Source of the DNA: Mesorhizobium sp. M2A.F.Ca.ET.046.03.2.1
GTDB taxonomy: Bacteria; Pseudomonadota; Alphaproteobacteria; Rhizobiales; Rhizobiaceae
Reading direction: 5' to 3'
NCBI RefSeq assembly: GCF_003952425.1
Contig: NZ_CP034449.1
Span: 5,382,001-5,446,000 of the forward strand
DNA: 64,000 nucleotides
Each line of letters opens with the position of its first letter. The stretch's first letter is position 1. The position numbers and the translations under genes were made by a program. This document shows, piece after piece, positions 59,122 to 64,000 of this stretch. The notes under the pieces are model-generated. The model did no database searches and had not been told where the DNA came from. It saw nothing but the letters and a program-made list of their open reading frames with translations.

Positions 59122-59136
59122 AATTGTCTGACGATT
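59122..59136. promoter_or_regulatory. FCD-GntR-type operator in the divergent importer promoter region
   Basis: AATTGTCTGACGATT is a near-perfect palindrome (one mismatch) with the TTGTCTGAC core of FadR-type GntR sites. It matches 61541-61555. The 448-nt gap (58992-59439) between divergent ATPase and binding-protein genes also holds the AT-rich stretch 59138-59215; the remainder shows nothing I can name. Confidence 0.6.
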
Positions 59137-59439
59137 AATTTCGAGACTCGACAAAAAATCGGTTTTGTAGGACAAATAGGAATTGACCGTTGGCGAAAAG
59201 CCGATATTAGCTAGCCTCGGAGGAATAATTTGCCCACCGAGCGCGCATAGGGCGGAAGGGGCAAATGGCTTGACGATCAAGGATTCGGCTGCGCCAGTAT
59301 TGGCTCAACGGATCGGCAAATGCTTATCAGTCCGGCCCGGAACACGAGCATTGGGAAGATGCTCAACATCGTTCTTGCGCATCCGGTCTGATCGGTGTGG
59401 CGGGCACGCGGTGTCCGTCTGTTTCAAGGGAGGACTGAC

Positions 59440-60429
59440 ATGAGGAAAACACTTTTGCTTGCCGCCGTCGCCGCCATGGCGTTGGGCGCCGGGCCGGCTT
59501 TGGCCAAGAAACAGCTCGTCATCGTCGTGAAGGGGCTCGACAACCCGTTCTTCGAAGCCATCCATCAGGGCTGCGAGAAATGGAACAAAGAGAACGCCAG
59601 CTCGGAATATGAGTGCTTCTATACCGGCCCGGCATCGACCTCGGACGAGGCCGGTGAAGCGCAGATCGTGCAGGACATGCTGAGCAAGCCCGACACGGTC
59701 GCGATGGCGATCTCGCCGTCCAACGCGCCGCTGATCGCGCAGACGATCAAGAGCGCCAATCCGTCGATCCCGATCATGACGGTCGACGCCGACCTTGCCA
59801 AGGAAGACGCCGCCCTTCGCAAGACCTATCTCGGCACCGACAACTACCTTATGGGCAAGAAGATCGGCGAGTACATCAAGAAGGCCAAGCCGAATGGCGG
59901 CACGGTCTGCACCATCGAGGGCAATCCGGCGGCCGACAACATTCTGCGCCGCGCGCAAGGCATGCGCGACGCGCTGACGGGCAAGGAAGGCCTCGCGGCA
60001 CTTGCCGGCGAAGGCGGCTGGACCGAAGCCCCCGGCTGCCCGGTGTTCACCAATGACGACGGCGCCAAGGGCGTGCAGGCGATGACCGACATCCTTGCAG
60101 CCAATCCGAAGCTCGACGCCTTTGGCATCATGGGCGGCTGGCCGCTGTTCGGCGCCCCGCAGCCCTATCGCGACCTGTTCAAGCCGATGGCCGACAAGAT
60201 CGCCAAGAACGAGTTCGTCATCGGCGCCGCCGACACGATCGGCGACGAGGTGGCGATCGCCAAGGAAGGCCTGGTGACGGCGCTGGTCGGCCAGCGGCCG
60301 TTCGAAATGGGCTATAAGGCGCCTTCGGTGATGCTCGACCTCATCGGCGGCAAGAAGGTCGACGATCCGGTCTTCACCGGGCTCGACGAGTGCACCAAGG
60401 AAACGGCCGACACCTGTATCCAGAAGTAG
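59440..60429 (+). CDS. Periplasmic sugar-binding protein
   Basis: 329 residues with a signal peptide (MRKTLLLAAVAAMALGAGPALA-KKQ) and Peripla_BP_4 features (LVIVVKGLDNPFFEAIHQGCEKW; SNAPLIAQTIKSANPSIPIMTVDADL; FGIMGGWPLFG). CAAGGGAGGA precedes ATG 59440. Divergent from the permease/ATPase operon, from which it is separated by the shared regulatory region. Several Cys residues (ECF, TVCTIE, GCPVF, DECTKE, DTCIQ) suggest disulfides. Confidence 0.9.
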   Translation: MRKTLLLAAVAAMALGAGPALAKKQLVIVVKGLDNPFFEAIHQGCEKWNKENASSEYECFYTGPASTSDEAGEAQIVQDMLSKPDTVAMAISPSNAPLIAQTIKSANPSIPIMTVDADLAKEDAALRKTYLGTDNYLMGKKIGEYIKKAKPNGGTVCTIEGNPAADNILRRAQGMRDALTGKEGLAALAGEGGWTEAPGCPVFTNDDGAKGVQAMTDILAANPKLDAFGIMGGWPLFGAPQPYRDLFKPMADKIAKNEFVIGAADTIGDEVAIAKEGLVTALVGQRPFEMGYKAPSVMLDLIGGKKVDDPVFTGLDECTKETADTCIQK

Positions 60430-60455
60430 GCTGCATCGAAACCGTCGAAAAAACA

Positions 60456-60478
60456 GGGGGCGCCCACAAGGCGCCCCC
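60456..60478. terminator. Intrinsic terminator between convergent genes
   Basis: Perfect 9-bp stem GGGGGCGCC / GGCGCCCCC with loop CACAA. A-rich sequence on its left (GAAAAAAC, 60447-60454) gives a U-tract when read on the minus strand, so it ends the dehydrogenase transcript; the stem may also act in the plus direction for the binding-protein gene. Confidence 0.8.
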
Positions 60479-60480
60479 GC

Positions 60481-60500
60481 ACTTTTCCTGGAATTGCTCT
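60481..60500. repeat. Fragment of a dispersed rhizobial repeat
   Basis: ACTTTTCCTGGAATTGCTCT here is identical to 63770-63789, where it forms one end of a larger two-hairpin repeat. Only this end is present at this site, directly against the dehydrogenase stop codon. Confidence 0.65.
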
Positions 60501-61438
60501 TAGATCTTCTGCTTCACGCCGTCCCTCGAAGGCATCAGGTCGACGCCGTTGAGCTTGCCGATATGGGTGGCGAGCATCGGTACATATTGTTCGGCGGGGC
60601 CGGCGGCATGCGCCGTCGCAAAGGAATTCTTGGTTGCGTTGCCGAGCGGGTTGGCGATGCCGGCCGCGCCAGCCATCGATTCCAGATAGGTCAGGTCCTT
60701 GAAGGCGTTGGCGATGGTGAACTTGTGCGCGTCGCGGTCGCCCTCCAAGGTCCAGCGCATGAAGGTCTGGTAGAAGCCGCAATCCATGCGGCCGTTGCGG
60801 ATGACGCTGTCGAAGCGCGCTGGCGAGATGCCGACCTTCTGCGCCAGCGCCAGGGCCTCGGAATAGATCGCCGCATAGCCCAGCGAGACGAAGTTGTTGA
60901 GCAGCTTCATGCGATGGCCGTCGCCGGTGTCGCCGATATGGACGATGCGGCCGGCCCAGGTCTCGATCACCGGCTTCAGCCTGGCGAACACCGCGTCCGG
61001 CGCGCCGACCATGGCGTCGAGCATGCCTTCCCAGGCTTCCTTCGGCGTGCGGCTGAGCGGCGCGTCGACATAATCGATGCCGAGCGCCTTGAGCTCGGCG
61101 GCGAGCGCCACGGTTGAGACCGGGTCGGAGGTCGAGCAGTCGACGACCACCGAGCCTTGCTTCAGGCCTTCCTTCAGCCCGCCGGGGCCGCGGATGATCG
61201 CCTCCACCTCGCGCGAGCCGGTGACGCAGATGAAGACGATGTCGGAAGCCGCCGCCACCTCCTTGGAGGTGGCCACTTCCCTGGCGCCGCGTCCCAAAAG
61301 GTCTTCCGCGGGCTTGCGGTTCTTGCGGCCAAGGAAGGTCAGCGGATAGCCCTTGTCGACGATGTTCTTAGCGATGCCGTGCCCCATCAGGCCTAGGCCG
61401 ATGAAACCGATATTCTCGCGGGCAGCGGTGGTGCTCAT
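60500..61438 (-). CDS. 3-hydroxyisobutyrate dehydrogenase / tartronate-semialdehyde reductase family protein (GarR-like)
   Basis: 312 residues: NAD-binding GFIGLGLMGHGIAKN (about 11-25), a substrate loop DAPLSRTPKEAWEGML that replaces the usual DAPVSGG, and catalytic Lys in HRMKLLNNFVSLGYAAIYSEAL. It should oxidise a beta-hydroxy acid or reduce the semialdehyde. Divergent from the epimerase gene with a TTGTCTGACAA palindrome between them, pointing to shared control by the FCD-GntR regulator. Confidence 0.87.
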   Translation of the reverse strand: MSTTAARENIGFIGLGLMGHGIAKNIVDKGYPLTFLGRKNRKPAEDLLGRGAREVATSKEVAAASDIVFICVTGSREVEAIIRGPGGLKEGLKQGSVVVDCSTSDPVSTVALAAELKALGIDYVDAPLSRTPKEAWEGMLDAMVGAPDAVFARLKPVIETWAGRIVHIGDTGDGHRMKLLNNFVSLGYAAIYSEALALAQKVGISPARFDSVIRNGRMDCGFYQTFMRWTLEGDRDAHKFTIANAFKDLTYLESMAGAAGIANPLGNATKNSFATAHAAGPAEQYVPMLATHIGKLNGVDLMPSRDGVKQKI

Positions 61439-61540
61439 GTCGTCTCTTCCCTGTCTTTCGTGGTGATGGGCGCCCGCGCGGCGGGCGTTTGTCGAGCAGG
61501 TTTCCGCGGATCGCGGTTGGCAAGCGATTGCGGAATACCT

Positions 61541-61555
61541 TATTGTCTGACAATA
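61541..61555. promoter_or_regulatory. FCD-GntR operator between the dehydrogenase and epimerase genes
   Basis: TATTGTCTGACAATA has perfect 7-bp arms around one base. It lies 103 bp before the dehydrogenase start and 32 bp before the epimerase start. The core repeats at 59122-59136. This is the classic form for FadR/UxuR-type GntR sites. Confidence 0.72.
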
Positions 61556-61586
61556 CACATAATTCCTGAGCCTTGTGGAGAGCAAA

Positions 61587-62483
61587 ATGACGAAGCGGAT
61601 CATGTTCACCGGCGGCAGCGGCAAGGCCGGCCGGCATGTCGTTCAGTATCTGGTCGAACATGGCTGCCAGGTGCTCAATATCGACACCAGGCCGCTCGAC
61701 AATCCGAAGGTGCGCACGCTTATCACCGACATCACCGACAGCGGGCAGGTGTTCAATGCGCTGTCGAGCTATATGGGCCTGCACGAATTCGATCCCTCAC
61801 TGAGGGCCCAACCGGTCGACGCCGTGGTGCATTTCGCGGCGATCCCGCGCATCATGATCACGCCGGACAACGAGGTGTTCCGCATCAACGCGATGGGCAC
61901 CTACAACGTCATCGAAGCGGCGGTGAAGCTCGGCATCCGCAAGGTCGTCATCGCCTCTTCGGAGACCACCTACGGGCTGGTCTTTGCCAACGAGCCGCGC
62001 AATCCCACGCATTTTCCGCTCGACGAGGACTATGACGTCGACCCGATGGACTCCTACGCGCTGTCGAAGATCGTCAACGAGAAGACGGCGCGAGCTTTCG
62101 CGCTGCGCAGCGGCGCCGACATCTATGCGCTGCGCATCGGCAACGTCATCGAGCCGCATGAATATTCGCTCTTCCCGAAATGGTTCGCCGATCCCGGCTT
62201 CCGCAAGCGCATCGCCTGGAGCTACATCGACGCGCGCGACCTCGGCCAGATCACCCTGCGCGCCATCGAGAAGGACGGCCTGGGCTACCAGGTGTTCAAC
62301 GCGGCCAATGACGATACCTCGTCGGACCTGCCGACGGCGGAATTGTTGAAGCGCTTTTATCCAGGCGTGCCGGTCAACGCTGAACTCGGCGAATATGAGA
62401 CGCTGCTATCCAACCGGAAGGCGCGCGACGTGCTCGGCTTCCGGCCTGAGCACAGCTGGCGCAAATACGTCAAAACCGCCTGA
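61587..62483 (+). CDS. NAD(P)-dependent epimerase/dehydrogenase (extended SDR, uronate-dehydrogenase-like)
   Basis: 298 residues: cofactor motif FTGGSGKAGRHVV (about 7-19), DTRPLDNP acidic residue for NAD, catalytic SSETTYG and YALSKIVNEK (Tyr-xxx-Lys). ATG 61587 has GGAGA upstream. Length and pattern resemble uronate/aldose dehydrogenases rather than UDP-sugar epimerases, though this is by eye. Together with the GarR-like enzyme and importer it suggests a sugar-acid or aldose oxidation route. Confidence 0.82.
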   Translation: MTKRIMFTGGSGKAGRHVVQYLVEHGCQVLNIDTRPLDNPKVRTLITDITDSGQVFNALSSYMGLHEFDPSLRAQPVDAVVHFAAIPRIMITPDNEVFRINAMGTYNVIEAAVKLGIRKVVIASSETTYGLVFANEPRNPTHFPLDEDYDVDPMDSYALSKIVNEKTARAFALRSGADIYALRIGNVIEPHEYSLFPKWFADPGFRKRIAWSYIDARDLGQITLRAIEKDGLGYQVFNAANDDTSSDLPTAELLKRFYPGVPVNAELGEYETLLSNRKARDVLGFRPEHSWRKYVKTA

Positions 62484-62584
62484 GGCGAGGCCAAATGCCG
62501 GTTGATCTGTGCACATCTCAGCAGGTTGTAGCTAAGCGGGCCTGCCGTGCTTGACAGCCCCTGAAAACGGGATTTTCTGAACCT

Positions 62585-63361
62585 ATGCGGGACGCGAAGC
62601 CGAACAACGAAAAAAAGCCGATGAAGACGGCGGCCGCGGAGCGTCCAGCCGGCTTCCGCCGGGCCGACGCGCCACGCATCCCCGGCGCCAGCGTGCACAC
62701 CTCTCTGGCCAGCGAGATCGGGCTTCGCATCGTGCGCGGCGATTATCCGCCGGGCACCATCCTGCCCAATGAAGCGAAATGGTCGGAGACCTTCGACGTC
62801 AGCCGCTCGGCGGTGCGCGAGGCGATCAAGATGCTGATGGCGAAGAGCCTCCTGGCGTCGCGACCCAAGATCGGCAGTTGGGTCGAGCCGAAGGAACGCT
62901 GGAACCTTCTCGACCGCGACGTGCTCGCTTGGTACGCGACGTCGCCGGATCGCGAGGTGTTCCTGAGGACAGTGCAGGAATTCCGCCATATCATAGAGCC
63001 AGAGGCGACGGCCTTCGCGGCGATGCGGCGCACTGACGAGCAGATGGCCGAGATCAGCCAGGCCTGCCGCGAGATGGGCGAGGCCACCAACCTGCAGGAG
63101 CGAACCCGCGCCGACACGCGCTTCCATCTCGCAATCCTCAGGGCCTCGGGCAACGACCTCCTGGTGCCGCTGGGCGTGCTGATCGAATCCGCCTTCGACC
63201 ATCTTTTCGCATACACGACGCGCGAGTTGGACGATCTGCAGCATGTCCAGAAGCTGCATGAGGCGATTGAGAGGAATATCCGCCTGAAGAGACCGGACGC
63301 GGCGCGCAACGCGGTCCGCAAGTTGTTGGCCAACACCGACGAAGTGATCCAATCGCGTTAG
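62585..63361 (+). CDS. GntR-family regulator with FCD effector domain
   Basis: 258 residues: winged helix at about 38-105 (LASEIGLRIVRGDYPPGTILPNEAKWSETFDVSRSAVREAIKML) and an all-helical FCD domain with the metal/ligand residues EFRHIIEPEATAFAA, DTRFHLAILRASGN and LHEAIERNIRLK. It is the likely binder of the TTGTCTGACAA palindromes at 59122 and 61541. The 101-nt gap before it holds no such site, so autoregulation is not evident. Met at 62621 is an alternative start. Confidence 0.88.
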   Translation: MRDAKPNNEKKPMKTAAAERPAGFRRADAPRIPGASVHTSLASEIGLRIVRGDYPPGTILPNEAKWSETFDVSRSAVREAIKMLMAKSLLASRPKIGSWVEPKERWNLLDRDVLAWYATSPDREVFLRTVQEFRHIIEPEATAFAAMRRTDEQMAEISQACREMGEATNLQERTRADTRFHLAILRASGNDLLVPLGVLIESAFDHLFAYTTRELDDLQHVQKLHEAIERNIRLKRPDAARNAVRKLLANTDEVIQSR

Positions 63362-63383
63362 GGTCTGCCCCGACCTGGCAGAT

Positions 63384-63677
63384 TTAATGCTGATCCTGCT
63401 TCTCTCGGCCGAAGGCGACGCGCAACTCATCCTTCGCCTTTTCCAGCACCTTCTTGCGCTCATCAGGCAGGTTCTTGCCGGCGCGGTTGATGTAGAAATT
63501 CAACATCGACATGGCGGATTGGAACGGCTCCGCCTTGCGACGGTCGCTGTGCTCGGCCGAGCGCTTCAGCGAGGCGGCGATCTTCCTGGCGTCGTCGGAT
63601 TCAAAGACGTGCTCCTCGAGATCCAGCGCATCGCTGTGCTCGGTCACGTCGGCTGACCATTTCTTCTTTGCGGTCAT
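63384..63677 (-). CDS. DUF3175 family protein
   Basis: 97 residues matching the small family of unknown function: KWSADVTEHSDALDLEEHVFESDDARKIAASLKRSAEHSDRRK, then PFQSAMSMLNFYINRAGKNLP and LEKAKDELRVAFGR. No signal peptide or membrane segment; highly charged. Convergent with the GntR gene, 22 nt apart. Function not known. Confidence 0.85.
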   Translation of the reverse strand: MTAKKKWSADVTEHSDALDLEEHVFESDDARKIAASLKRSAEHSDRRKAEPFQSAMSMLNFYINRAGKNLPDERKKVLEKAKDELRVAFGREKQDQH

Positions 63678-63694
63678 GGCGAAACTCCTTGCCA

Positions 63695-63787
63695 GAGCGG
63701 TTCACCGGTTTGCCGCTGAACCGCTCCATCTCTTTGTTTCCAGCAATTCCGGACGGAAAACCGTTAGACACTTTTCCTGGAATTGCT
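63695..63787. repeat. Two-hairpin dispersed rhizobial repeat
   Basis: First hairpin GAGCGGTTCA / TGAACCGCTC (63695-63726), second AGCAATTCC / GGAATTGCT (63742-63787), joined by CATCTCTTTGTTTC. This layout is that of a common rhizobial intergenic element; its right end is duplicated at 60481-60500. Confidence 0.75.
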
Positions 63788-63789
63788 CT

Positions 63790-64000
63790 GAGGCAAAACT
63801 CCAGGAAATGAGACGGGTTCCCGGTTCTGGTGCCACGGATTGGCCGGTCGTGGCGCTGCTCGGCCCGGCAAATGCGCCGATAGTGGAGGCCGAACCGCGG
63901 ACTTCCGAGAACAGCGGACAGGAACGCCTTGACGACGATCTCCAGCAATGCAGCGCCCCCGGGCATAGACAGCGCTTATGCCTGGACGAGGCTGGCCATT
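63790..64000. other. Unassigned right edge
   Basis: No frame here shows recognisable family motifs or a good ribosome site. It may be the edge of a gene or intergenic sequence that continues beyond the window. Confidence 0.4.

Overview
The window looks like chromosomal or megaplasmid DNA of a Rhizobiales bacterium, most probably Mesorhizobium or a close relative. This rests on the high G+C, the density of ABC importers for carbohydrates and polyamine-like solutes, protocatechuate (pca) genes of rhizobial type, moc-type (rhizopine) genes, and many foldback intergenic repeats of the kind scattered through Mesorhizobium genomes. No tRNA, rRNA, CRISPR array, phage gene or origin was recognised. 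It reads as a mosaic of catabolic islands, nearly all built as regulator + importer + enzymes.

Layout. 1-5552 (minus strand): a 2-hydroxyacid dehydrogenase, a ROK regulator, an M20 peptidase and two tandem sugar-type binding proteins, the second of which is broken. 5698-10580 (plus): LacI regulator, ribose-type ABC importer and a D-tagatose/psicose 3-epimerase-like enzyme. 10681-15485 (plus): pcaDCHGB-pobA. 15499-18362 (minus): pcaIJF, with an IclR regulator divergent at 18468. Together these take 4-hydroxybenzoate through protocatechuate and 3-oxoadipate to succinyl-CoA and acetyl-CoA. 19314-22417: AraC regulator, second PobA-like monooxygenase and SDR, with remnants of a methyltransferase and (downstream) a TonB pseudogene.

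23109-34131 is twelve co-directional, tightly packed genes: GntR/UTRA regulator, ADP-ribosylglycohydrolase-family hydrolase, PfkB kinase, PotABCD-type importer, Gfo/Idh/MocA dehydrogenase, TIM-barrel isomerase, MocD-like membrane di-iron enzyme, MocE Rieske ferredoxin and a PanB-like protein that lacks several canonical PanB residues. I regard this as the best candidate for an undescribed catabolic system: uptake of a probably cationic, methylated glycoside-like compound, glycosidic cleavage, phosphorylation, oxidation and oxidative demethylation. Facing it (34218-36697, minus) is an operon of an ornithine-cyclodeaminase-family protein and a HAL/PAL-family protein that lacks the Ser of the MIO-forming Ala-Ser-Gly.

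36788-46040 (plus): MFS exporter, then an ABC importer with a permease fused to an SMP-30-type beta-propeller, a second propeller protein, an RbsA-type ATPase, and a CMD-family protein after a foldback element. 46069-47365: an IS4-family element nested inside a foldback repeat. 47557-55800 (minus): AraC-linked molybdenum hydroxylase cluster (CoxG, FAD, FeS, two-piece Mo subunit, MoxR, VWA, amidohydrolase). 55969-57159: an IS5-family element. 57184-63361: divergent ribose-type importer, GarR-like dehydrogenase, NAD-dependent epimerase/dehydrogenase and an FCD-type GntR regulator, apparently tied together by a TTGTCTGAC operator. The right end holds a DUF3175 protein and intergenic repeats.

All family calls come from reading motifs and lengths by eye. 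Substrates of the importers and of the novel-looking operons are inferred from context only.
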